From the NCBI RefSeq assembly GCF_000576305.1, contig NZ_BAVZ01000005.1:124001-188000 (forward strand): 64,000 nucleotides of DNA, written 5' to 3'. The notes beneath the pieces were generated by a model. The model did not search any database. It saw only the letters and a program-made list of their open reading frames with translations, and was not told the origin of the DNA. Shown here piece after piece: positions 27,987-37,794 of the stretch; within the stretch, counting starts at the first letter, position 1; every line of letters starts with the position of its first letter. Position numbers and translations under genes: made by a program. This DNA is from Paenibacillus pini JCM 16418 (lineage in GTDB: Bacteria > Bacillota > Bacilli > Paenibacillales > Paenibacillaceae).

Positions 27987-28523
27987 CTAGACAACACCAG
28001 ATAATAGTGGTGTTTCCAAAAGATTGAGGCAATATCCTTTGACTAGTACATCTCCGTTATGGACGTCTGTATCAAAGGCTCTTTCAAAACCAAGCCGTTC
28101 ATATAGCTTTACGGCAGAAGCCATCATATCAGAGGTATGCAGGTTAAGTGTCGTCGCGCCAAGCGTGAGTGAACGTCTTGCAGCATCCTGAATGAGCAAG
28201 GTAGCAATCCCTTTGCCTCGTACATCCGATGCAACGGCCAGTAACCTGATGACGGGACTTTGAATACCTGAATGTCCGTAGGCGGTTTCCGATGAGCGGA
28301 ATAACTGAGCGCTTCCCACAATTTTATCTTGGATTACAGCGACGATTCTTGCCTCAGGCCCATCTCCATATACGGATTTACGTATGGAGTCCTGATAATC
28401 AATCCAGCGTTGCTCAGGGAGAATGGTAGCATATTGCCCATATGCATCCAGAATTACGTTTGCAATCGCCTCTTGTTCATGTTCATAAGCTTCGCGGACA
28501 ATAACCTCTTGAGAATAATCCAT
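27987..28523 (-). CDS. GNAT family N-acetyltransferase
   Basis: The protein has 178 residues with the acetyl-CoA binding motif VRLLAVASDVRGKGIATLLIQDA (Q/RxxGxG/A form: RGKGIA) and the C-terminal YERLGFERAF. The substrate is unknown. The ATG at 28523 is preferred to 28529 for its spacing from AAGGAG. It is divergent from the LysR gene, with a 200-bp shared upstream region. In the B. subtilis yxe pathway for S-(2-succino)cysteine an N-acetyltransferase precedes the monooxygenase and deacylase steps, so this gene could serve the neighbouring operon. That link is inference. Confidence 0.85.
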   Translation of the reverse strand: MDYSQEVIVREAYEHEQEAIANVILDAYGQYATILPEQRWIDYQDSIRKSVYGDGPEARIVAVIQDKIVGSAQLFRSSETAYGHSGIQSPVIRLLAVASDVRGKGIATLLIQDAARRSLTLGATTLNLHTSDMMASAVKLYERLGFERAFDTDVHNGDVLVKGYCLNLLETPLLSGVV

Positions 28524-28722
28524 ATCCATTCACTCCTTCTTGATTTAGGCTCTAAGATGTAGCCTAGTATACCAACTAAACCGACTAATCGCATTGGTAA
28601 ATAAATATTTTAATCGATCATTCAAAAAACTCTATCCAAAATGAAGTTTTTCCTTTAATCTGGTAAATAACATTAAACAATGTATTTACATTGGAATAGT
28701 AAACTTAATAGGAGGTGCATGG

Positions 28723-29616
28723 ATGAATATTGAGAACATTGAGGCTTTTGTGTATATCAATCATTACGGAAGTTTCAACAAAGCAGCAGATACGTTGTTT
28801 CTCTCGCAGCCCACCGTGACAGCGCGCATTCAATCATTAGAGCGTGAGCTGGATTGCCGATTATTTGACCGTCAGGGCAAACAAATCCATTTAACGGACA
28901 AAGGTAAGCAATTTCTTCCGTATGCGCAGCAAATCCTCCACACGTACCAGAAAGGCAAACATCAGATTCACTCGAAAAGCGCTATGCCTAACGTACTCCG
29001 GATCGGAAGTACAGTATCGATCTCAAACTACGTATTACCTCACTTGTTAATGTTCCTCGATGAACGTTTTCCAAACATCCACTTTAAAGTGATAACGGCA
29101 ACATCGGAGGAGCTTATTAGTAAACTAACTTCTAAAGATATCGACCTTGCCTTTGTCAAAAAACTTTTAAATCCAGCATTTCAGTCCTATCCATTCTATG
29201 AAGATCCAATTCGGCTGTATGTGCACGAGGGCCATCCGCTTGCTAGTAAAGGTCGTGCTTCAATTCATGAACTTCGCAATGAAAAGCTAGTGTTCTTCGA
29301 ATGCGGTTCTTTGGACTGGTTACGTATCCACCGTGTATTTGAGAATCTGGAGCAGTCTCCTGATATTGTGTACCAAGTGGATAACTCCGAAACCGCAAAG
29401 AAGCTTGTACTCGGAAAGGCCGGTATTTGTTTTCTTCCCGGTCTCAGCGTGAGACAGGAAGTACAAGAAGGAAGATTATTTCCGGTAGACATTGAAGAAA
29501 CCGCTGGTATAGCCCTTCAGACCAATTTGATTGCACTGAATAGTGAACATAGTCCATTTATTAAAGCCCTCTTAGAGCGCGGAGAGCTTCCCCTCAAACA
29601 TCGAGTATTTATATAG
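28723..29616 (+). CDS. LysR family transcriptional regulator
   Basis: The 297-residue protein has an N-terminal winged helix (MNIENIEAFVYINHYGSFNKAADTLFLSQPTVTARIQSLERELDCRLFDRQGK) and a C-terminal periplasmic-binding-like effector domain. TAGGAGG precedes the ATG. It precedes the amino-acid importer and monooxygenase genes on the same strand, as YtmI (AscR) does in B. subtilis, where it activates the ytmI operon when sulfate or cysteine is lacking. The same role is likely here. The AT-rich region upstream (28560-28720) is shared with the divergent GNAT gene. Confidence 0.92.
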   Translation: MNIENIEAFVYINHYGSFNKAADTLFLSQPTVTARIQSLERELDCRLFDRQGKQIHLTDKGKQFLPYAQQILHTYQKGKHQIHSKSAMPNVLRIGSTVSISNYVLPHLLMFLDERFPNIHFKVITATSEELISKLTSKDIDLAFVKKLLNPAFQSYPFYEDPIRLYVHEGHPLASKGRASIHELRNEKLVFFECGSLDWLRIHRVFENLEQSPDIVYQVDNSETAKKLVLGKAGICFLPGLSVRQEVQEGRLFPVDIEETAGIALQTNLIALNSEHSPFIKALLERGELPLKHRVFI

Positions 29617-29737
29617 ATAAATAGAAAAACTCTATTAGACGCTGTATGCAATACCCTGTAGAGTTAGTCACATATAATCCTTACTAAATCTATAGGGATA
29701 ATAAAGTACTAATGGAGCACTGAGGGGGATGGAGAAC

Positions 29738-30619
29738 ATGTTGAAGAAATCACTAGCTTTAGTCATGATCTTGACAGCAGTCATGGTAGCCGCAGGTTGC
29801 GGGTCCAGTAAGGATAACGCTCAGACGACAGGAAGTAAAGAGGGGACGAAAGATACGACTCCCACTGTAAATGACGTCAGTACTAAAGATAACACGGGTC
29901 AGGTTAAGAAAATCATCGTCGGCACAGGTACTGCTTTTCCAAGGGTATGCTTTATTGATGAGAATAACAAGCTGACTGGTTTCGATGTTGAGTTGGTCAG
30001 AGAAATTGATAAACGTTTGCCGGGCTATGAGTTTGAGCTCCAAACGATGGAATTTGCTAATCTCCTGCTGAGTCTGGAGACCAAGAAGATTGACTTTGTT
30101 GCGCATGAAATGGAGAAGAATCCAGAGCGGGAAGAAAAATATCTGTTCAATAAGGTGCCATATGCACATTGGAAGAACAAAATTGTCGTAGCCAAGGATA
30201 ATAAGGATGATATCCAGACGTTGGATGACCTGAAAGGTAAGAAAGTGCTGACAGGTGCCACAAGCGCAGAAGCGCAAATATTACAGAACTACAATAAGAC
30301 CCATAACAATGCGATTCAAATTGTCTATAAGAGCGGTGCCGCCAATGATACTGTAGCTCAAATTACTTCCGGACGCGTGGATGCAACCCTAGCTGCGGAT
30401 TTCTCCCTACCTTTAATCGATACACAAGGCAAACTGAAAACAACGGGTGCTGAACTCTCGTCGGCGGATATTTTGTTCGTGTTCCGTAAGAATGATTCAG
30501 AAGCTCAAAAGTTATCGGATGCTATTGATGTAGCGATTATAGAGCTCAAAGCAGATGGTACGATCGGAAAATTAAGTAAAGAGTGGCTTGGGGAAGATTT
30601 TACAGCGGATTCGAAGTGA
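29738..30619 (+). CDS. Amino-acid ABC transporter substrate-binding lipoprotein (TcyJ/TcyK-like)
   Basis: The 293-residue protein has a lipoprotein signal peptide with Cys21 in VAAGCGSS, a Ser/Thr/Asp-rich linker and a family 3 solute-binding domain (GTGTAFPRVCFIDENNKLTGFDVELVREIDKRLP, then DFVAHEMEKNPEREEKYLFNKVPY). It is anchored outside the membrane and is predicted to bind cystine or an S-substituted cysteine, judged by the operon. The start at 29738 is chosen because GAGGGGG is correctly spaced for it and not for the ATG at 29729. A TATAAT-like box at 29672 with a poor -35 suggests an activator-dependent promoter. Confidence 0.9.
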   Translation: MLKKSLALVMILTAVMVAAGCGSSKDNAQTTGSKEGTKDTTPTVNDVSTKDNTGQVKKIIVGTGTAFPRVCFIDENNKLTGFDVELVREIDKRLPGYEFELQTMEFANLLLSLETKKIDFVAHEMEKNPEREEKYLFNKVPYAHWKNKIVVAKDNKDDIQTLDDLKGKKVLTGATSAEAQILQNYNKTHNNAIQIVYKSGAANDTVAQITSGRVDATLAADFSLPLIDTQGKLKTTGAELSSADILFVFRKNDSEAQKLSDAIDVAIIELKADGTIGKLSKEWLGEDFTADSK

Positions 30620-30668
30620 CGAAATGCATGCGTATTCTCTGAATTTTATAAGAAGGGAGGGGTTTCTC

Positions 30669-31457
30669 GTGGGAGAGCCGTTTGATTTCACCTACATACT
30701 TACGTTTATTCCTAAGCTGTTGTCCACTTTGCAAATTACATTATTCATCGTTGCAGGTTCACTACTAATTGGAATGATCGTCGGGTTCCTCATCGCCCTT
30801 CCTCGCTTGTATCAAATACCCATAGTACAGACCATTTCGAAGGTGTATATCTCCTTCTTTAGGGGGACACCCGTCCTGATTCAGTTGTTCCTATTCTATT
30901 ATGGATTACCAGAACTATTGAAGCTTGCCCATCTAGATGTCTCCAAAACACCTGTGTTGGCTTTTGTCATACTAACGTACGGTCTGCATACAGGAGCCTT
31001 CATGTCTGAGCTTATCCGCGCCTCCGTTATGGCTGTAGATCGGGGACAGGTGGAAGCAGCTTATGCGGTGGGGATGACTGGATATCAGGCCTTTGTCCGA
31101 ATCATCATGCCACAGGCACTGGCCATTGCCATTCCCGTGTTCTCGAACCTAGTCATTGCGCTGCTGAAAGATACCTCTTTAGCATTCACCCTCGGCGTCA
31201 TGGAGATGACAGGGAAATCGCAGACGCTAGGGACGCTTACTCAGCATTTTATAGAATCCTATATTGCGCTTGCTCTCATTTACTTGGTTGTAAGCTTCGC
31301 ATTGGAAAAGTTTCTAAAGTGGTTAGAGAATGGTCTGTTGCAGCATGAGCAGCAAGATACATCAGTACGTTCAACAAGATTGACATTACGTAAAAATATC
31401 TCATATCGACGGATTGTTACGGAAATGAGCACGGGCAAAGGAGGGGTTGACCTATGA
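30669..31457 (+). CDS. Amino-acid ABC transporter permease 1 (TcyL-like)
   Basis: The 262-residue His/Glu/Gln/Arg-opine type permease has five hydrophobic segments and the family loops FFRGTPVLIQLFLFYYGLP and ELIRASVMAVDRGQVEAAYAVGMTGYQAFVRIIMPQALAIAIP (the EAA-type ATPase contact). The start is taken as the GTG at 30669, after GGGAGGGG; longer in-frame starts overlap the upstream gene. It has an extended polar C-terminal tail. It overlaps the next permease by 4 bp. Confidence 0.9.
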   Translation: MGEPFDFTYILTFIPKLLSTLQITLFIVAGSLLIGMIVGFLIALPRLYQIPIVQTISKVYISFFRGTPVLIQLFLFYYGLPELLKLAHLDVSKTPVLAFVILTYGLHTGAFMSELIRASVMAVDRGQVEAAYAVGMTGYQAFVRIIMPQALAIAIPVFSNLVIALLKDTSLAFTLGVMEMTGKSQTLGTLTQHFIESYIALALIYLVVSFALEKFLKWLENGLLQHEQQDTSVRSTRLTLRKNISYRRIVTEMSTGKGGVDL

Positions 31458-32164
31458 AGCTGGATCCTTCATTTATATGGACCGCCTTTTGGCAATTACT
31501 GTCGGCAATTCCGATCACGCTACTCATTACAGTGGTTTCGGTTGTAGTAGGGTTTGTGATTGGTATCGTTGTAGCTTTGATTCGGATATATAAGGTACCT
31601 GTTCTGCACCCCATAGCTGTTGCCTATGTCACTTTTATTCGGGGAACTCCTATGCTTACTCATCTGCTTCTGATTTACTTTGGGCTCCCTTTAATTGTCG
31701 ATGCACTGGCGGTAAAGATGGGCTGGTCATTCCGATCAAGCTCCATCCCGATGATTGGTTTTGCTTATATTTCGTTCTCTATTACATCTGGAGCTTATAT
31801 GGCTGAGGTCATCCGATCAGGACTGCTTGCCGTTAATCGTGGACAGCTTGAGGCAGCATACTCCATCGGTATGACAACGACGCAGGGATTGCGCCGCATC
31901 GTATTTCCACAAGCGCTTGCCGCAAGTCTACCTAATCTCTCGAACTCGGTTATTGGGATGCTGCATGGATCAACGCTTGCTTTTACGGTCTCCGTGGTGG
32001 ATATCAATGCGAAAGCGCAAATTGTTGCCTCGACGAATTGGAAGTTTTTTGAGGCTTATTTAGCGGCAGCGGCAATTTTCTGGGGACTGACGTTCCTGAT
32101 TGAACGTTTAACTGCTGTTATCGAGAAACGAATCCATGTATACCATCGAGGTGGTGTAGCATGA
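31454..32164 (+). CDS. Amino-acid ABC transporter permease 2 (TcyM-like)
   Basis: The 236-residue protein has the same architecture as permease 1: [20 protein letters not shown], and [43 protein letters not shown] as the ATPase-contact loop. Two different permeases imply a heterodimeric channel, as in TcyL/TcyM. It starts and ends in 4-bp overlaps with its neighbours, so stoichiometric translation is likely. Confidence 0.9.
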   Translation: MKLDPSFIWTAFWQLLSAIPITLLITVVSVVVGFVIGIVVALIRIYKVPVLHPIAVAYVTFIRGTPMLTHLLLIYFGLPLIVDALAVKMGWSFRSSSIPMIGFAYISFSITSGAYMAEVIRSGLLAVNRGQLEAAYSIGMTTTQGLRRIVFPQALAASLPNLSNSVIGMLHGSTLAFTVSVVDINAKAQIVASTNWKFFEAYLAAAAIFWGLTFLIERLTAVIEKRIHVYHRGGVA

Positions 32165-32913
32165 TCAAGTTAAATAACATCTCGAAATCATTCGGTCGTC
32201 AGCAGGTGCTAAAGGATATTGATTTAACGGTTGAAAAGGGTGATGTAGTTGTCATTCTCGGTCCTAGTGGATCTGGTAAAACGACACTGCTGCGCTGTGT
32301 GAATTATTTAGAAAAGCCAAGTGATGGTGAAATGATCATCGGAGATTACCATCTGAATTGTAAGTATGCCAGCAAAAAGCAAATTCATTTGCTACGCCAG
32401 AAATCAGCCATGGTATTTCAGCAATACAATCTGTTCAAACATAAAACGGCTATTGAAAATGTGATGGAAGGTTTACTCATCGTAAAGAAGCTATCTAAAG
32501 AAGAAGCGATAGTACGAAGCGTTGCATTACTGGAAAAAGTCGGACTTGGCAATAAACTTGAAGCTTATCCGAGTCAGCTATCTGGTGGTCAACAGCAGCG
32601 CGTGGGTATTGCTCGTGCACTCGCTATGGAACCGGAAGTTATTCTCTTTGATGAACCTACATCAGCGCTTGATCCAGAGCTAGTCGGTGAGGTGCTGTCC
32701 GTCATTCGCAAGATTGCGAAGGAAGGCATTACGATGATTGTCGTAACTCACGAAATGAGCTTTGCTCGGGATGTCGCAAATCATATTGTATTTATGGATG
32801 GCGGAGTCATCGTGGAAGAAGGAACCCCAGTGGAGCTATTCAATCATCCTAAAGAGGAACGCACGAAGCAGTTCTTGAAACGAATTACGCCAGAACTGAA
32901 CTATAACATTTAG
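32161..32913 (+). CDS. Amino-acid ABC transporter ATP-binding protein (TcyN-like)
   Basis: The 250-residue ATPase has Walker [10 protein letters not shown], the Q-loop in VFQQYNLF, the signature [19 protein letters not shown], Walker [15 protein letters not shown] and the H-loop [12 protein letters not shown]. It energises uptake by the two permeases upstream. It starts in a 4-bp overlap with permease 2. Confidence 0.94.
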   Translation: MIKLNNISKSFGRQQVLKDIDLTVEKGDVVVILGPSGSGKTTLLRCVNYLEKPSDGEMIIGDYHLNCKYASKKQIHLLRQKSAMVFQQYNLFKHKTAIENVMEGLLIVKKLSKEEAIVRSVALLEKVGLGNKLEAYPSQLSGGQQQRVGIARALAMEPEVILFDEPTSALDPELVGEVLSVIRKIAKEGITMIVVTHEMSFARDVANHIVFMDGGVIVEEGTPVELFNHPKEERTKQFLKRITPELNYNI

Positions 32914-32926
32914 GAGGTGCTTCTTT

Positions 32927-33937
32927 ATGGCCATTACAATAAGCGTTCTCGATCAAAGCCCGATTTATCCTGGGGAAACATCTGCGCAGGCGCTAGCACA
33001 TACGGTCCAATTAGCTCAAAAAGCGGAAGAACTAGGTTTTCGTCGTTTCTGGGTATCTGAGCATCATGACTCTGAGCATGTTGCCGGATCATCGCCCGAG
33101 GTGCTTATTTCTTACCTACTTGCTCGCACGCATACAATCCGGATCGGTTCAGGCGGTGTAATGCTGCAGCATTATAGCCCTTATAAAGTCGCGGAGAACT
33201 TCAATGTTCTGTCTTCGCTGGCCCCTGGACGTGTAGATTTAGGCATCGGACGTGCGCCCGGTGGCTTACCCCGCAGTACGCAGGCGTTACAAAGAGGAGT
33301 GACAGAGCCTACCACATTAACGGAGAAAATCATTGAGCTTGAGAAATACGTGCATAATCGGCTAGAAAAGGATCATCCCCTTATAGGTCTTAAAGCGGGA
33401 CCGATCCCACAGGCACCTCCGGAATTATATGTGCTGGGTGCTAGTGTTGGAAGTGCTGAAATTGCGGCTGAACTCGGACTGCCTTATGTGTTCTCGTTAT
33501 TTATTAATGGTGATGAAGAGGTTGCGCTCGAAGCGATTCGAGTATATCGCAGTGGATTTAACTCTTCACACGGTACATACCCTCAGGCCATCCTTGGCCT
33601 AGCCGTCATTGTAGCGGAGACGGAGGAGGAGGCAGTTGAATTGGTAGGTCCGCAAAGACTGGTCAAAGTTCACCTCGGAGGTGGAAAAACACTCACCCTC
33701 GGGACGCTTGAGCAGGCGGAGGAATTCGCTAAACAGACAAATGAGAGCTATACAATCGAAGAGAAAGAGCTTGAGATCACCAAAGGAACAAAGGAAACGG
33801 TAAGAAGGAAGTTGATCGCCCTGCAAGAGGCCTCAGGAGTGGATGAATTCATTGTAACCAGCAATATACAGTCGTTTAATAAGCGAATCCGTTCATTTGA
33901 ACTGCTAAGTGAGGCTTTGGCAGAAGTTACGGCATAA
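32927..33937 (+). CDS. LLM-class flavin-dependent oxidoreductase (YtmO-like)
   Basis: This is a 336-residue TIM-barrel protein of the luciferase-like monooxygenase superfamily (LDQSPIYPGETSAQALAHTVQLAQKAEELGFRRFWVSEHHDSEHVAGSSPEVLISYLLARTHTIRIGSGGVMLQHYSPYKVAENFNVLSSLAPGRVDLGIGRAPGG). It uses FMNH2 and oxygen on an unknown substrate. YtmO of B. subtilis sits in the same place relative to a LysR regulator and TcyJKLMN transporter. Reduced flavin may come from the FMN reductase later in the operon. TTAGGAGG precedes the ATG. Confidence 0.9.
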   Translation: MAITISVLDQSPIYPGETSAQALAHTVQLAQKAEELGFRRFWVSEHHDSEHVAGSSPEVLISYLLARTHTIRIGSGGVMLQHYSPYKVAENFNVLSSLAPGRVDLGIGRAPGGLPRSTQALQRGVTEPTTLTEKIIELEKYVHNRLEKDHPLIGLKAGPIPQAPPELYVLGASVGSAEIAAELGLPYVFSLFINGDEEVALEAIRVYRSGFNSSHGTYPQAILGLAVIVAETEEEAVELVGPQRLVKVHLGGGKTLTLGTLEQAEEFAKQTNESYTIEEKELEITKGTKETVRRKLIALQEASGVDEFIVTSNIQSFNKRIRSFELLSEALAEVTA

Positions 33938-33996
33938 GGTGGCCCTGTTCATCCCAATGACAAACCACTAAACCAATCAGATATGGAGGACTGACA

Positions 33997-35174
33997 ATGA
34001 AGAGTGAAACGGCTCAGAACGCTACGGCGCTTACAGAACAATTAATTCAGTTTCGAAGGCATTTACATCAGCATCCAGAGCTGTCGAATCAAGAGTTCGA
34101 GACAACGAAATGGGTGAAGGCTCAGCTTGAAACAGCAGGGATTCGAATCGTGGATTATTCGCTCAAGACTGGAGTAGTCGCAGAGATTGGAGCCAGAAGC
34201 AAGGGCCAATCATTGCGCTGCGAGCTGATATTGATGCATTACCGATTCAAGAGGAGACGGGGCTTTCGTATGCTTCACTTGTTCCCGGTAAAATGCATGC
34301 CTGTGGTCATGACTTCCACACAGCGGCATTACTCGGAACAGCGATATTGCTGAAAGAGCAGGAGCATGAGCTACGTGGAACTGTACGTTTATTATTCCAG
34401 CCAGCAGAGGAAAAAGCACAGGGAGCGCAGCAGCTCATCAAGGCTGGAGCATTGAATGGGGTTCAGGCCATATTCGGTATGCATAACAAACCAGATTTGC
34501 CTGTAGGTACAATTGGTATAACAGGAGGGCCGCTAATGGCTGCAGCCGATGGTTTTATCATCGAAGTGGAAGGGCTGGAGTCGCATGCAGCCGTGCCGGA
34601 TGCAGGTCTAGATCCAATCGTGACGGCAGCTCATATCGTTACCGCTCTTCAATCGATCGTAAGCCGAAATGTCAGTCCACTGCAAAGTGCCGTCGTTAGT
34701 GTAACACAAATCCATAGTGGAACCACATGGAATATCATCCCGGGTAAGGCTGTACTTGAAGGAACAATTCGTACATTTGATGAGCATGTTCGCTTGCGGG
34801 TGCTGGAACGATTTCAACAGGTCGTCGAAGGGGTTGGCGTGGCCTTTGGAGCGCAGGTCTCGCTTCGTTGGATTGAGGGACCGCCACCTGTCGTGAATGA
34901 TGAAGCATGGGCCAGTGTAGCTAAGCAAACGGCTGATGAATTGGGTTTTCAGTCTTTAGAGCCAGTCCCCTCACCCGCTGGCGAGGATTTTGCCTTTTAC
35001 CAGCGCGTGATACCAGGTCTATTTGTCTTTATGGGCACCGCGGGAAGTCGGGAGTGGCATCATCCTGCCTTTGATCTGGACGAACAAGCGCTTCCGGTAA
35101 GTGTAGCTTTCTTCTCAGCTCTAGCGAAGCAAGCACTAGAAAGGCTTGAGGAGGCAGGAGGTAATTCGATATAA
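33997..35174 (+). pseudogene. M20 family amidohydrolase/deacylase, one frameshift
   Basis: The first frame begins LIQFRRHLHQHPELSNQEFETTKWV, the M20D hallmark, and loses frame near 34206. The second frame continues IALRADIDALPIQEETG and MHACGHDFHTAALLG (metal-binding Cys/His), then PAEEKAQGA, HNKPDLPVG, and HHPAFDLDE, ending at 35174. Adding one C at 34206-34207 (GGGCC to GGGCCC, giving KGPIIALRADID) restores about 392 residues. Relatives deacylate N-acyl amino acids; YxeP and YtnL-type enzymes remove the N-acetyl group in S-substituted cysteine salvage. Start follows TGGAGG. Confidence 0.85.
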
Positions 35175-35290
35175 CTAACGACGAAAGCTATGATGCGATC
35201 ATCGTTGGAGCGGGTTCCATGGGAAGGATTGCAGGATAAAGTATAGCGAGATTTCACGCTTTCATAAGCTGGCACATTCGGCTTCAACCT
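35171..35290 (+). pseudogene. Remnant of an FAD-dependent oxidase gene (N-terminal scar)
   Basis: Directly at the end of the M20 gene, one frame reads TNDESYDAIIVGAGSMGRIAG and then stops. This is the dinucleotide-binding N-terminus (GxGxxG) of the monomeric sarcosine oxidase/N-methyltryptophan oxidase family. The expected ATG is now ATA: a single G-to-A change at 35174 would convert an ATGA stop/start overlap into ATAA, destroying the start while keeping a stop for the M20 gene. The rest of the oxidase (about 350 codons) is absent. A short tail reading SEISRFHKLAHSA may be the other end of the deletion, but that is weak. Confidence 0.6.
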
Positions 35291-35309
35291 TAACTTAGGA
35301 GGATTAGCG

Positions 35310-35795
35310 ATGAGTGAACTTCATATACAGGATTACGTGAACACACATGGTCAATTAGAGCAGATCATTGATGGCTTATCCGAAGATCAGTTGCGCTGGA
35401 AGGCGGCCCCGCAGTCTTGGAGTGTACAGGAAGTGGTATCTCACCTAGTGGATCATAGTTTTGTAATTTCGTTTCGGATTCGCGATATTCTAGCGAATAC
35501 CAGTGTACAGCTTCCCGCATTTGAACAGGATGCATGGGTGATTGGTCAGCATTCAAATGACGGTAATGTGAATGATATTTTAGAGGTGTTTAGATCCCTG
35601 CTTCAATATAACAGCCTATTATTCCGGCGTTTGTCTGTTTCGGATTGGAACAAATCAGGAGTTAACTCAAGAGGTGAAACCGTGAGTGTGGCTGATATCG
35701 TACGCGGTTTCGTTAAGCATGTAGAGGGCCATTTGGGTCAGATCGAACGAACCAAACTAGCTGCGATTTCGAGTGAAGTACAAATCCAAGGATGA
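35310..35795 (+). CDS. DinB/YfiT-like four-helix protein
   Basis: The 161-residue protein has the DinB pattern: LEQIIDGLSEDQLRWKAAPQSWSVQEVVSHLVDH near the N-terminus (candidate metal His45/His49) and VKHVEGHLGQIER near the C-terminus (HxxxH). Proteins of this superfamily include bacillithiol- and mycothiol-dependent transferases as well as many of unknown function. In this organosulfur operon a thiol-S-transferase role is plausible but unproven. TTAGGAGG precedes the ATG. Confidence 0.85.
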   Translation: MSELHIQDYVNTHGQLEQIIDGLSEDQLRWKAAPQSWSVQEVVSHLVDHSFVISFRIRDILANTSVQLPAFEQDAWVIGQHSNDGNVNDILEVFRSLLQYNSLLFRRLSVSDWNKSGVNSRGETVSVADIVRGFVKHVEGHLGQIERTKLAAISSEVQIQG

Positions 35796-35810
35796 AATGG
35801 GGCAGATACA

Positions 35811-37153
35811 ATGGCTAATCCGAAAAAAAGACAATTGAAGCTGGGAGCGTTGCTTCATGGGGTAGGTGGAAGCACTTCGATGTGGAGACATCCCGAAGCA
35901 CAGCCTGATGCAAGTGTGAATTTCGACCTTTATCGTCGATGGGTGCAAACAGCAGAAGCAGGAAAGCTGGACCTGATCTTCATTGCCGACGGATTATATA
36001 TTAATGAAAAGTCGATTCCTCATTTCTTAAATCGCTTCGAACCCATCTCGATTCTTAGCGCATTAGCGGCAGTTAGTACACATATTGGACTTGTAGGTAC
36101 ACTCTCAACTTCATATAGTGAGCCGTTTACGGTTGCGCGCCAGTTTGGTTCACTAGATGTAATCAGCGGCGGACGGGCTGGATGGAATGTGGTGACCTCT
36201 CCTCTAGAAGGCTCTGCCTTAAACTATGGTAAAAAGGAACATCCCGAGCATGATAAACGCTACCGTATTGCGACTGAATATTTGGAGGTTACACGTGGTC
36301 TTTGGGATTCTTGGGAAGACGATGCTTTCGTCCGTAATAAGGAAACAGGTGTCTTTTTCGATCCCGAAAAGGTACATACTTTAGATCATGAGGCGAGTTC
36401 TTCTCTGTGAAGGGGCCGCTTAATATCGCAAGATCGAAGCAAGGTGGACCTGTTATTTTTCAGGCAGGGGCATCGGATGTGGGTAAGAATTACGCTTCAA
36501 AAGAAGCGGATGCTGTATTCACCGGTCATGAGACGCTCGAGGATGCGGTGCAGTTCTACCAGGATGTAAAGTCACGCGCGGTGTCATTTGGACGTGATCC
36601 GGATGAAATACTGATTTTCCCAGGCATTGGGCCGATTATTGGGAACACGGAAGAAGAAGCAGAGCGCAAATATCAGGAGGTTGCTGAGTTAGTGACGACC
36701 CAGAACGCGTTGAATTACTTGGGGAGATTCTTCGAGCATCATGATTTCTCTCAGTATCCACTAGATGAGCCATTCCCGGATGTGGGCGATCTTGGACGGA
36801 ATAGCTTCCAGAGCGGTACAGATAAGATCAAACGTGATGCGAAAGAAAAAGGACTTACGCTCAGACAGGTTGCAGTACAGGCAGCCACACCTCGCAGCAG
36901 CTTTATTGGAACTCCAGTACAAATTGCTAACCGCGTGCAAGAGTGGTTTGAGGCTGGGGCGGCGGATGGATTTATGCTTGCCGCTGCTGTGCCAAATGGT
37001 CTTGAGGATTTCATCGATCATGTGGTGCCCATTCTTCAAGAACGCGGTATATTCCGTACTGAATATGAGAGTGATACATTACGAGGCAACTTAGGATTGA
37101 ATGTTCCGGTTAATCGCTATGCCAAAGATACTGCTAATGTAGGAAACAACTAA
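35811..37153 (+). pseudogene. NtaA/SnaA/DszA-type flavin monooxygenase, one frameshift
   Basis: The first frame starts [54 protein letters not shown], typical of the NtaA/YxeK/YtnJ group, and runs to TGA at 36410. The second frame, in step from 36394, reads [44 protein letters not shown] and ends at 37153. Adding one G at 36392-36393 (GAGG to GAGGG, giving [12 protein letters not shown]) makes a normal protein of about 448 residues. Family members oxidise N-acetylated S-substituted cysteines (YxeK) or other small compounds with reduced flavin. No slippery site is seen. Confidence 0.88.
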
Positions 37154-37182
37154 ACAAATGATAATAAGAGGAGGAAACAAGC

Positions 37183-37770
37183 GTGACACAAATCGCAATT
37201 ATTATTGGTAGTCCGACGCATCAGTCGCGATTGTATGGTTTAACGGAGTATGTGCAGGAGAAGCTGAAGCGCCACGGGTTTCAAATTAGCATTGTATCCG
37301 CTGCGGATCTTCCTGCAGAGGATTTACTTCGGGCAAACTTTGCAAGTCCCGCGATACAGCAAGCGCTGGCCGTGATTAATCAAGCTGACGGTGTAATCAT
37401 AGCCAGCCCTGTTTACAAAGCCGCCTATTCAGGTGTGCTCAAGACGATGCTTGATCTCATTCCTGAGAAGGGGTTGAAGCGTAAAATCATCTTTCCACTC
37501 TTTATAGCAGGTACGATATCACATCTGTTAGCGGTTGATTATGCTTTGAAGCCTGTGATAGCAGCGTTAGGTGGAACTCATATTGCAGCAGGTGTATTTG
37601 CAGTTGATCAATGGATTACTCGCACTGAAGAGGGTGGGTACCAATTGAGTGATGAGTTAAAACTCCGACTTGACCTCTCCATTCATGAATGGGCTGCTGA
37701 GCTTATTGCTAGGGAAAATAATACATCAGTTACTGCATTGCCCGAAGTTCAAGCTGCCGCTGTAAATTAG
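37183..37770 (+). CDS. NADPH-dependent FMN reductase (SsuE-like)
   Basis: The 195-residue flavodoxin-fold protein has IIIGSPTHQSRLYGL near the N-terminus (FMN phosphate binding), ASPVYKAAYSGVLKTMLDLIP and LGGTHIAAGVF. SsuE-type reductases supply FMNH2 to two-component monooxygenases, and two such oxygenases lie just upstream. The start codon is GTG at 37183, preceded by AGAGGAGG. It is the last gene of the operon, followed by a strong terminator. Confidence 0.9.
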   Translation: MTQIAIIIGSPTHQSRLYGLTEYVQEKLKRHGFQISIVSAADLPAEDLLRANFASPAIQQALAVINQADGVIIASPVYKAAYSGVLKTMLDLIPEKGLKRKIIFPLFIAGTISHLLAVDYALKPVIAALGGTHIAAGVFAVDQWITRTEEGGYQLSDELKLRLDLSIHEWAAELIARENNTSVTALPEVQAAAVN

Positions 37771-37794
37771 GCTTGTGTTAAAGAAAAAAATGTA

